This document shows, piece after piece, positions 34,633 to 44,863 of a stretch of 64,000 nt of DNA (position 1 is its first letter; each line of letters opens with the position of its first letter). Below the pieces are notes generated by a model, which was not told the origin of the DNA, ran no database searches, and saw only the letters and a list, made by a program, of their open reading frames with translations. Origin of the DNA: Halicephalobus mephisto (Eukaryota; Nematoda; Chromadorea; Rhabditida; Panagrolaimidae); assembly GCA_009193035.1 (NCBI GenBank), contig SWDT01000156.1, forward strand, positions 1-64,000, read 5' to 3'. The position numbers and the translations under genes were made by a program.

Positions 34633-37236
34633 TTATCCGTGACTACCGGATGAAAGGGTTTTTGACGGATCAAGACACAGAGAAGTGTTACCGTATACTG
34701 AGATGTTTTTGTAAATTCCGCAACAATGAATAGTTCCAAAATTACTAAAAAAAATTATTTTTTAAATAAAAATTAATTAAATTTAACTTACTGAATATCT
34801 GTGTGATTGGTTACAGTATCAGAGGAAGACCAAAGTCCGGCGTAACAAGGCTTGCTGAGCTCAGAATCCATCATCGTCGACAAGGCCGAGAGCGAAGCCG
34901 TGCCGCCTCCGATCGCGGCGAAACCCAAAATAAAAACGAAAATTCCAAGTTTAACCTTAGGGGTATACCGTACAGCTCTAAAAACAAAAATTAAAAATTA
35001 AAATTTTGCATTTTTTCTTACTCCATAAAACTCAAAGGTTGTTCGTCTTTTGTCGCTACTGTTCCGTCAAATTTCGAATTTCCTGCTACTGTAAAAAAGT
35101 TAAAAATTACAGGAAACACTAATGCCATAAGAGTAATCGTGGATCCTCCTACTAAATCAAGTAAAACTCCGAAATTTGGCACTGTTTCAGCAACAACCAC
35201 CACCGCCGCCATCATGGAGGTTCTCGCAGCGAATCTTTGCCAGCCGAAATGATGAGGAACGTTCAGAAATTCCTCAAGTTCTTGGTTTAAGGGATTGAAG
35301 ATGATCGTCAAAGCCAGGATAACGTGCAAAGTGATCAAAACGTTGACGGATTGCTGGATGGACATGTCTTGAAGAGAAGGAATGACGGAATCTCGGAGAC
35401 TTCCACCGTATACTTTGTATCCAAAAACAGAAACCGGAAGATACATTGAAAAAATAATCAAATATGCCATGTATACTGATCTTTTAAAATTGTATGGTTT
35501 TTTCATGTCATGTTGAATCGTCGGAAAAGCTCCATGACCACCGTAAGCGAACATGACCGTTCCGAAACACATTAAAAACCTAAATTTCAAAATCACGATT
35601 GTAAATATTTTTGTTTTTCACCTGCTGGGCACAATGTCGGGATAGTGTACTTCTTTTAGACAAACGGTTGAATCAGATAAAGTTCCGTACATGATCAAGG
35701 AGACGGCAATTGAAGTTGTGATCATCGCTCCGATAACAGCCCACCTAAAGTAAATTTCAGTTTTCTAAAGGAAATGAAATTCATCCTAAGAATTCGAAAT
35801 CAACATTCTTGCAAAACTGCGCCAAAAAGAATTTTCAGGAAAGCATAGGATTTAGGTAAGAAAGAGAGTGAGTGAAACAGAGAGACAGGAAGAGAAAGCA
35901 AAGAAAAGAAAGAAGGAGAGAGAGAGAAAGTAAAGAAGAGAGAGTGAGTGAAGAGAAAGCGAAGAAAAGAAAGAGCGAGTGAAGAGAAGAGAAAAAGGAA
36001 GCGAGTTGATTTCGAAATTCAACTGCCAGATTTACCGTTTTTTCCACTTTGATAACTTTTTTTTGCGCGCGAATTCAAAAATTCCAGAAAATTATTAAAT
36101 ATAAAAATTACCAAAAATCTTTCGGACTCTTGAGCATCGTAAAGGGCAACATGAAAGTTGCAACGACAATGACCAGGTAGCAGAATCCGAGCTCGATTCC
36201 CCCGAAGACCCGGAGGAAACTCTCGATATTCTTCGATGCCAGAAGCAGAAACACCACAGCAGTGCCGAATTGAGTTACATTCAAACAAACAGAAACAACA
36301 GTCCTAAAAAAATAAATTTTTTAAATAATTTAAAAAAAAATTAGTTTTTTAAATAATTTTAAAAAAAATTAGTTTTTTTAATAATTTAAAAAAAAATAAA
36401 TTTTTAAAATAATTTAAAAAAAAAAATTAATTTTTAAATAATTTTTAAAAAACAAACATGAATCGAGGTCCGAGGGCCCTCAACCCCATGGCAGGGTACG
36501 GTTTCCGACAATGGGTCCTGTACTCTGGCCATCTTTGCTGCAAGATCGTCCAATTCTCCGACAGCAGATTACCCGTGTAGGCACACATGATTGCACCAAC
36601 CATTATTATCAGCGTTCCTCCCCAGAGGCCAGCAGACACCATCGCCGTCGGCATGGCGATCAATCCACCTCCAGCAGTCTCACCTGGAAATGTTCATCAT
36701 TTTTAAAATTAATTTTTTCAAAATTATTTTTTAAATTTAAATTTATTTAAATTTTTTATTTTTTTTTAAAATTTATTTTTATTTTAAAAAAGAAATTATT
36801 GTTTTTAATTTTTTTTAAATTTATTTTTTATTTTTTGAAGGAAATTTTAAAATTTATTTTTTATTTTTTAAAAGAATTTTTTAATTTATTTTTTATTTTT
36901 TGAAGAAAATTTTAAAATTTATTTTTTATTTTTTTAAAGAAATTTTTGTTTTTGAATTTATTTTTCGAATAAATCTCTCTTCTTTTAAATCACGTTCTTT
37001 TTTGATAGATCAAAAACTAACCGACGATAAAAAGACAGGTTACGATCCATCCCATGCCCTTCAGATTCCTAAATTTCGTTCCACAATATACGGTCTCCAT
37101 GGTGTTAGCGGAGTTGCTGACAAGAGAGTACCCTTCTTGTGGAGTCAAAGTTTGCAAGCTGGTTCTTAAAACGAAATTATTACAAGTATACTGTATTCGA
37201 TAAAACTTACTTGCTTATGTTTTGATGATGTTTCAT
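34633..37236 (-). CDS. SLC36-type amino acid transporter (AAAP family)
   Basis: Minus strand, exons about 37211-37236, 37022-37163, 36458-36683, 36112-36303, 35622-35744, 35022-35579, 34792-34977, and probably 34633-34744. It encodes ~490 residues with about ten hydrophobic segments. TM1 carries the family's GETAGGGLIAMPTAMVSAG unwound helix, and later landmarks are FAYGGHGAFPTIQHDM and TIIFNPLNQELEEF. Such proteins move small neutral amino acids with protons at plasma membrane or lysosome. The last exon is uncertain: unspliced, the frame stops 'DIQ*' at 34788. Splicing GTAAGT at 34791 to TTTTTTTAG at 34745 replaces this with ~37 residues containing three Cys and two N-glycosylation sequons, ending at 34633. 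The first exon has no obvious trans-splice acceptor. Confidence 0.85.
35815..36090. repeat. Dispersed repeat copy with GA-microsatellite expansion
   Basis: In an SLC36 intron: 'gatttaggtaagaaag' leads into ~150 bp of pure purine tract (gaga/gaaa), then 'gagttgatttcgaaattcaa', 'ccagatttaccgttttttcc' and the end 'gcgcgcgaattcaaaaattc'. It is the same architecture as the other copies but with the purine part expanded. Confidence 0.65.
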
Positions 37237-38660
37237 TTTTTAGGTAAAATTGGTGCAATTCAAGGTGCCTAAAATTTGATAAATTAAATTTTTCTTTCAG
37301 ACGGCCAAGAATTTTGAAACTCGATTCTAAAACTAAAAGAACAAAAAAAATTTTTGTCGCGTCGGTCGATCAGTGATCTTAAAACGTCTAAAAACTTCTT
37401 TTCGATTCTCCCATAAAACCAAAGAACCAATTTTTCCAATTTTTCCAGAGGTAGAAAAACAACATTTAAAATAACAAAAAAAAATTTATTATTTTAAATT
37501 TTAAAATAACAAAAAAAAATTTATTATTTTAAATTTTAAAATAACAAAAAAAAATTTATTATTTTAAATTTTAAAATTAAAGTTTTTTTAAATTAAATTT
37601 TTCTTTAAAAAATTAAAACTTTTTTAATTTTAAAATTAAATTTAAATTTTTATTTAAAAAATTTTCTTCCAATTTTAAATTTAAAAAATTTATTTTTTTT
37701 AATTTTCATTTAATTTTTAAAATTTAAAATTAAAGTTTTTTTGAAAAATTATTTTTTGTAATTACAATTTTAGGCTAAGGGAGCTGGCCTAAAATTTGTA
37801 AAGTTTACAGGGGGAGGGGATCTCAGAAAAACGTCATGTAAGCCTTACATATTTTAAATAAACTCCCTAATTTCTAAAAAACAAATTTTACCGTACTTTC
37901 CAACATCCCCTGGGGCATTTGGTTTTCTTTGATTTTGGAAAATAAAAAAATTAATTTTTTCTAGTTTTAATTGCAATTTTAGGCCAGTCCAAATTCCGTA
38001 GAAAATTAACCCAAAAAAGTAAACTCTACAGTACTTACTTCCCAGCATCCCCTGGGGCATTCGACCCCTCTGGTTCTCTCTGATTTCGAAGTTCTCTTTT
38101 TAGTCAATTGACTGCAATTTTAGGCCAACAACAAGTGTCTAAAAATTAATCTAAAAAAATTTAAAAATGATACCAGTATTACGAAATAGGGGAACCAAAC
38201 GTCCCAAAGGAGGAACCATCACAAAAAAAATTATATCATATATATATATATTTTTTTATATCAGTCTTTGATCTTCGGAACGGCCTAAAATAACAATCAA
38301 AAACTGGTTCGAAAATTATAAAACAGCTCATCCCCTGAGGCATTTGACCCTTTTAATTTCGAAATTTTTCTAAAATTATATTTTTTAAATTTCGAAGTTT
38401 TCTAAAAATTATATTTTTTAAATTAATTTCGAAATTTTCCAAAAATTATATTTTTTAAATAAAAAGCAATATTTTAGGCCAATTTATAAAAAAAACCAAA
38501 TTCTACAGTACTTACTCCCCAGCATCCCCTGGGGACATTTAACTTTTTCAATTTCCTTTAATTTCGAAAAAAAATTATTTTTAAAAAACTCCAAATATTT
38601 CCAAAAAAAATATTAAAATTAATTTTTACAACTATTAAACACTGATTTATAAAATTTTTT
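37237..38660. other. Intergenic region between SLC36 5' end and separase 3' end
   Basis: Contains a perfect triplication of a ~38-bp unit at 37480-37580 (blocks 'acaaaaaaaaatttattatt' + 'ttaaattttaaaata') and the palindromic repeat cluster listed separately. The minus-strand open stretch 37854-38060 overlaps that cluster and has no recognisable function. Confidence 0.55.
37780..38560. repeat. Four-copy repeat around a CCCCTGGGG palindrome
   Basis: The block 'cagtacttac(t)tcccagcatcccctggggca' followed by 'tttgaccctttt' recurs at about 37892, 38030, 38332 and 38508 with spacing of roughly 140-290 bp, each preceded by 'attttaggcca'. On the minus strand each GC block ends in a GTAAGTA-like splice-donor sequence. 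The decameric palindrome cccctgggg is conserved in three of the four; the third copy reads cccctgagg. Confidence 0.75.
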
Positions 38661-38677
38661 TAAAAAATGATTAAAAT

Positions 38678-38870
38678 CTAAAAAAAATATTTCATTTTGT
38701 TAAACTTGTCACGCCTCACAGAATTTTCCGACAAAACGACATTGAGACACCGTGACATGAAAGAAGGACGAATCTTATCGTCGTCCACGTGCTTCAATAC
38801 CTTCAGAAACCGGTGTTGAAATGTCTGGAAATAAACCAAACAGTATTCACTACGGAATGTGCCCATTACA
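38678..38870 (-). pseudogene. Exon-like fragment downstream of separase, unidentified
   Basis: On the minus strand an acceptor-like TTTATTTCCAG is followed by an open reading of ~50 residues (TFQHRFLKVLKHVDDDKIRP ... RCLNVVLSENSVRRDKF) to a TAG near 38678. Composition is close to that of real exons and much less AT-rich than the flanks. No start or upstream exon could be joined. It may be a terminal exon of an unrecognised gene or a broken gene copy. Family unknown. Confidence 0.3.
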
Positions 38871-39003
38871 TCACTCCAGAGATGTTAAGGGTCATCAATC
38901 ACCTCAATTTCCTTACATTTGGACAACTTACATAAACAATGTTCAAAAAAATTTTTTTTTCATCATTTACTAAAGCCCCGTAAAATTTAAAAATCCGATA
39001 TGA

Positions 39004-42000
39004 CTATTTTCCATGAGAACTTTCAACTGGCATTCCAAAGGCTACCACAGATCCACCAGTCAGATACTTCAGACGACAAGCCGAACGTGCTTTAACCAAC
39101 GCCTGCATCAGAACACGTAAAGGTCTAAAAAATCAAAAATAATCAAAAACAATTAAAAATTAAAACTTACACTTGTTTAATATTTTTTTGATTTTCTTTA
39201 ATAAGTTCATCAAAACAATGTCTAATAAATGCAATAAAAAATTTGTCAATTTCTCCATCCGTAACCATCCAAAGACATCCAACAACACAAGGTGAACCAG
39301 ATATAGCATAGTTATGAGCAGGACACAGTCCATCATAGCCACGTCCTTCATGAATAAGTCTCACACTCGAGCATCCCATCAAAATAGCTACTGCCTTACA
39401 ATTAGAATCCCTTACAGAAGTACTTCCAAAATGTCTCGATCCACTTCCATGTCCAATATATCTAAAAAATATAAAAATAAAAACCATCAAAAATAATAAA
39501 TTTTAAAAACTATTAAAAATAATAAAACACCAAAAATTTAAAAACCTAAGAAATACAAAAATTAAAAACTCTAAAAAAATATAAAAATTAAAATCCTAAA
39601 AAACAATTAAAATTAAGTTTTTTTAAACATAAAATTAAAAATTCTAAAAACAATTAAAATTAAGTTTTTTAAATATTAAAAATAAAAATTCTAAAAACAA
39701 TTAAAATTAAGTTTTTTTAAACATAAAAATAATACAAAAAAACTTACATAAAAAGATCTTTTTTGTTTAAAATTTCTGATATTTGTTTTTTTGATGGACA
39801 ATCCTTAATTGCCCCTTCTAATACACTCAAATCCAATGCATCTTTGATTCTTTGTTCTGTTACAGGTAAATCATTTCCTGGATTTAACAAATAATATGAA
39901 TTTTTAGCATCAACAACATGTGGAAAACGGTAATTATCTATTGTTCGTTTCAAAAAATGTAATGATTGCATTCTAAGAACATATGGAGATTTTTCATATA
40001 ATGGCAAAAATTCCCACGGATAACAATTTAAATCCGGTGACAAAACTAATAATGTATATTTATCACTTCCATTGTATTCTTCCATAATTTCATTTGGAAT
40101 ATTAAATTTCAAAATTTCTTTTATCAAATCTTTTTGAAAATTTTCTGATATTTTTGTACTTTGAAGACTAGCGAAAATATTCAATAATGACTGAAAATCC
40201 TCCTTTCTCGAATGCAGAAAAATATGTGACAAAATTTGTGCATGATCATCACAGTAACCAAAATTAACAAATTTCAATCTTAATTCAGCTAACAATTCCA
40301 ATAATTTTTTTCCAAATTTTCCTGTAGGTATCAATAACGGTCTAAAAAAACCAATCCAACTTTCTTCCATATCATTTAGCAATTTCTTTAACGATTTTTC
40401 CACATTTTGTCTAGCTTTCCAAAATGCCACAGTTGACACAGTAGGATTAGCTACACTATTATCATTAGCTATCAATACATCCATCATTCCTTTTACAATA
40501 GGGTCATTTTCATGTTCAATTTTCCTTATAGGCAAAACCAATGGTCTTGAATCACAGTCAATTCTCACAAGCCATAAAATTTTCTGATCATCCAGTATTA
40601 ATTGAATAACACTCATATCATCTGGAATACTCCTTACAAAATCCTTGAAATTCTGAACATTTTCAAATCTCATATCCAATGGATTTGATTTATGCATTCT
40701 TACTGATTGCCTAAGGGATGACGATCTTGATTCCACAAAATACCATGCAGAATACCATGGATATTGTTCTGCCAAAAAAGCCCCAAGATATTCACAAATT
40801 CTATATCTCCATTCACTAAAAAAATTTTTTAAAACTATTAAAAAATAAAAAATTTACCTATAATAAACATGTTGATAACTTTTAAAATCCGCTCTAGCTT
40901 TCGTCACATCATCTCGATGATCTTGTAGAGGATTTCTACGAATTTGCAACGATGTAAAACATTTAACTAACATATCAGTTTCTGATTCATTCTGAATCCA
41001 TGGAAAATCAGATTCTGAATATTTCACACGTTTCAGTTGTCTCGCCAGTAACCAAAAATACCGCAATTCCAACGACGATCCAGCCGTCATGATCACATTA
41101 TTGCACAACTTTTCATTTGTTTTCAAATCCAAATCTGGAGTTTCCAGAAGATATTTCATAGTTCCAAGACATAAATAATAACAATAATGAATATACAATG
41201 GTGTTTTCTAAAACAATTACATTAAAAAACAAAAAAAAAACAAAACTTACTTCCGCTACAGTACATCCTATAGTTTTCACTACCTGATCACGAGCCTTAT
41301 TAATGACACTAATATCCCGGATACTGCTTTCAAACTTGTTATAAGCTTTCGTGTTTGAATTAAGCAGATATTCCGTGAAAAACATAGCAGTTACAAAACC
41401 ACCATTATCCTTGGAAAATAAGCAAGTCCAGCATTTACATCTAGAGGAATGTCGAGAAATCGTGATACCGTGTTCATCAGGAATACGTTTCAAAACAGAT
41501 TCAGAATCCGATGGAGGAAGAGTCACGTAATCACCCATCAGAAGGCCTTTCCGCGAAGTTACAGTATCTTTCTCATCTTCGTTTAGATTCTGAAAAAAAC
41601 TTACTAACGTCTTCAAAAATTACTGTTTTTCCAATTTTTTTAAAAACTCAATAAACATTCTTAAAACTTAATGATTATTTTAAAGCTCAACTAATAGTTT
41701 CTTTAAAAATTAATAACTTTAAAATAACAATTACTTTTTAAATTTAATTACTTCTTAATGTAATTATTATTTTAAAACTCAACTAATAGTTTCTTTAAAA
41801 ATTAATAACTTTAAAAAATTTGACTATTACTTTTTAAATTTAGTAATTAGTTTTTTATTTAAAACTTACGGAAAACAAGATGGCTATACAAGCAGCTAAT
41901 CCTTTCAACTTCTGTCGGTCAATTAACGTTTTGGATTTCATATGATAAATCTCATTAAACGAAATCAACAAACGATAAGGACTGGCAAGTTTGAGACCAT

Positions 42001-43162
42001 TATAGACCATCAGCAAGATCCTCGATTCTGCATCTCTTCCAATTCCGCATTGATTCATGTAAATAAAACACCTATGTTCTGATTCGTAGTAATCCGCAAT
42101 ACTGGACAGCATTTTGAGGAACATATAGCCATCTGGCAATCCCTTTTCACAATCGTAAAGGTAGAGAGGAGCATTTTGTTCGAAAAATTTCATCCGACTA
42201 GTGACGATTGAGCTTCCTTTCGAGGATTCCAGGACCGCGGCCATTCCGGGATCTGTGAATTTCGAGAGGTCGTAATTAGGCATGTTGCTTGCGGCCAGTA
42301 GGACGTCATAAAGCATCTGGAGGGACAGGTAACTGTAGAACGTCTTCTCGCCTTCTTCGAGTTTCTTTTTCATTTTTTCGATTTCGTTCAAAATTTGGGT
42401 TTTTTCGTCACTTGAATTGAAAAATTTGTAATAAAGATGACAAGCATCACGAAGATAGGCGCAGTTATCACCGGATTTGATTCTGTTTTGGTCGTAGAAA
42501 TGAATGAAAATATCCCATTCCTTCAAGAAACAAGACCACTTCAAAGCCATGGCGTACGAAAAAGAATCAGATGGATAAACCTTGACGACGGACGACAGTG
42601 TCCTCAAAGCCAAATAATACTGTAATAATAGGAATTACGGTAGTTACAGTAACAGAAACTTACGTCACCTTCAGAAATGGCAATAGCGGCAATTATCCGG
42701 CCGAAGTTGGAACATACGTTTTTCACGGCAGTTACGCCGTTGAGAGCGGCTGGATAAAAAACCGAAAAATAAAATTCGACAGTTTTCTAAAATTAAACCT
42801 TACAGTTTAACGAAAACAAAGAACCTACAGCGAGCATCTGGTAGCCTTTAGAAGTCCGCCAATGGGTGGAAATTTCGTTGCAGATCTTCACGTAGAGAGT
42901 CAGGTCGTCTATATTGACGTAAGCGAAATCTTTAGCTTCGTTAATCATCGACATCACCTAAAACTCATTATAAACAAAATATATCACCTAAAAACATTAT
43001 TAAAAGCAAAATTGACATATGAAATACCTTTTTTTGGATAGTGTCCATCGCTCGGAAGTACTCGAGCAAATTTTTGCGCATGTAGTTCGACGCTTCTTCG
43101 ACCTCCTTCTTTGCGACCCTTATCCGTTGCGTCCTCGGGGTATCTGGTTCCTTGTCCGTCAT
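39004..43162 (-). CDS. sep-1: Separase (cohesin protease)
   Basis: Minus strand, about nine exons (approx. 43028-43162, 42830-42957, 42665-42750, 41872-42617, 41247-41592, 40858-41209, 39747-40800, 39169-39461, 39004-39125), about 1100 residues, near the length of C. elegans SEP-1. The C-terminal caspase-like peptidase C50 domain is clear: LSPDLNCYPWEFLPL, catalytic His in YIGHGSGSRHFG and catalytic Cys in ILMGCSSVR. The upstream ~800 residues are helical repeats. Separase cleaves cohesin at anaphase onset and in nematodes also acts in cortical granule exocytosis. The start MTDKEPDTPRT is the first in-frame Met after the divergent IDH gene's upstream region. The C-terminus (GMPVESSHGK) is the usual short tail. 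Confidence 0.9.
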
Positions 43163-43357
43163 GATGGAAGACAAAACAATGAAGAAAAGAAGGCAGAAAA
43201 GCTTCCAGAAGATCACGAACGTATTTTGAATGAGAGAATGCCCGCACCAAAAAATCGCGTCAAAACCAGTCAAATTTGGCCATGCGACGATGTTCGATCT
43301 TGTTTTTTTCTTTTTTAAATTTAAATTTTTAAATTTATATTTACTTTTTAGGTAATA
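43163..43357. promoter_or_regulatory. 195-bp divergent promoter, separase / IDH subunit
   Basis: Separase (minus) and the IDH subunit gene (plus) start 195 bp apart. The right end has a TTTTTAG acceptor 6 bases before the IDH ATG, so the IDH transcript is probably trans-spliced. A plus-strand 'gacgatgttcgatcttg' and T-rich tract are the only other features. Open frames across this stretch are coincidental. Confidence 0.55.
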
Positions 43358-44675
43358 ATGTTACGACGTGGGATTCCGTCTTTCCGTTACCGTAATGGAC
43401 ATTTCATTAAAAATGCTTTGTCGTATTCGACGAAACCTAGCGACGAAATGATACTTTTCCGTTCCAATATTATGCCTAATAAGCACGTAGGTTTTTATTT
43501 CATATATCGATTTTTAATCAAATCCTACTTTAGGCCAATTTAGCCCGTTATGGAGGTCGTCAGACCGTTACTGTTCTTCCTGGCGACGGAATCGGTCCGG
43601 AAATGATCGAACATGTTCATCGAATTTTTTCTTTCGCCTGTGTTCCTGTTGATTTTGAAGTTATTCCACTAAATTCCCAATCTCGCACTGATGAGGATCT
43701 CGAGAATGCTATTGTTTCCATTCAACGTAATGGGGTTGCTTTGAAGGTAAGTTTTACATGAAATCCCCCGATGACGTCATTTCCAGGGTAACATTGAGAC
43801 GAAATTCGACGATCCCCAGTTCAAGTCCCGTAACATGGAGATTCGCCGTCGTCTAGATTTGTTCGCTAATGTTTTGCACACTATTTCCATTCCGACAGTC
43901 CCCTCCCGTCACAAGAATATCGATATTCTCATGATCCGCGAGAACACTGAAGGAGAATACAGTGGATTGGAACACGAAACCAAGCACGGTGTCGTTGAAA
44001 GTCTGAAAATCGTGACCAAGGACAAGATGGAGAGAATTGCTCGGTTCGCTTTCGACTATGCTCTGGCTTACAACAGGAAAAACGTCACCGCTGTCCACAA
44101 GGCCAATATTCAGAAGCTCGGCGACGGTCTCTTCCTCAAGATCGCCACTGAAATGGCCAGAGAAGAATATCCAGAAATCAAATTCCAAGCTATGATCGTC
44201 GATAACGCTTCTGTAAGAATTTTTATCTTTTTAAAAATAATTAACTTTTCAGATGCAACTAGTAAGTCGTCCACAGCAGTTCTCAGGAGGAATCATGCTG
44301 ATGCCAAATCTCTACGGAAACATCATCTCTAACATTGCTTGCGGACTCGTCGGTGGACCTGGATTAGTGTCCGGAATGAACATTGGCAATGAATATGCCG
44401 TTTTCGAAACCGCAACTCGTAATACTGGAACTACACTGGCCGGAAAAGACGTCGCCAACCCCACCGCTTTCATCCGCGCTGCTTGTGACATGCTTCGTTA
44501 TCTCAGCTACGACAGTTATGCTGATCTGATCAGTGATTCCCTTTTCCGTGCTTTGACCGAACAACGTATTCATACTCAAGATATTGGAGGAACCGCCAAG
44601 GCCTCTGAATTAGTCGATCAAGTCCTATCCAACATCGATGAATCTCTGGAGAACACCCGTCATCGTCGAGCTTAA
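43358..44675 (+). CDS. idhg-1: NAD-dependent isocitrate dehydrogenase, gamma/beta-type subunit
   Basis: Four exons (43358-43486, 43534-43746, 43787-44212, 44253-44675) give 396 residues with consistent phase-0 junctions. An Arg/Ser-rich leader ([16 protein letters not shown]) suggests mitochondrial import. The body matches IDH3 regulatory subunits: [97 protein letters not shown] and [13 protein letters not shown]. The enzyme converts isocitrate to 2-oxoglutarate in the TCA cycle. The sequence SRPQQF replaces the catalytic-subunit NPXXYD-type motif, so this is a regulatory, not alpha, subunit. Gamma is preferred over beta from overall resemblance. Confidence 0.92.
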
Positions 44676-44863
44676 CTCGTTTCCTAGCTGACTTTCGTAG
44701 GTAGTGTGCTTTACAGTAGTCTTATTTTGGTTTTTCTGGTTGTGCCCAGTGACTAGTGTTTCTCATGGACATAAAAGGGAATTTTTATTGGGATTCTTCC
44801 GAAGTCGTAAAAGAACGTAAAACATGGCTGAAATTTCTTTAAATTTTTTGAGAAATAAGAAAT
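44676..44863. other. Convergent 3' ends, IDH subunit and SLC46-like genes
   Basis: A 188-bp gap between opposite stop codons. A minus-strand AATAAA (rc of 'tttatt' near 44790) could serve the transporter gene. No other feature. Confidence 0.5.

Noticed and set aside
44676..44863. Additional 3' exon of the SLC46-like gene after the AGGTAAAT donor-like site
   Set aside because: The frame already stops at this TAA, and no downstream open stretch with membrane or tail character exists before the convergent IDH gene.
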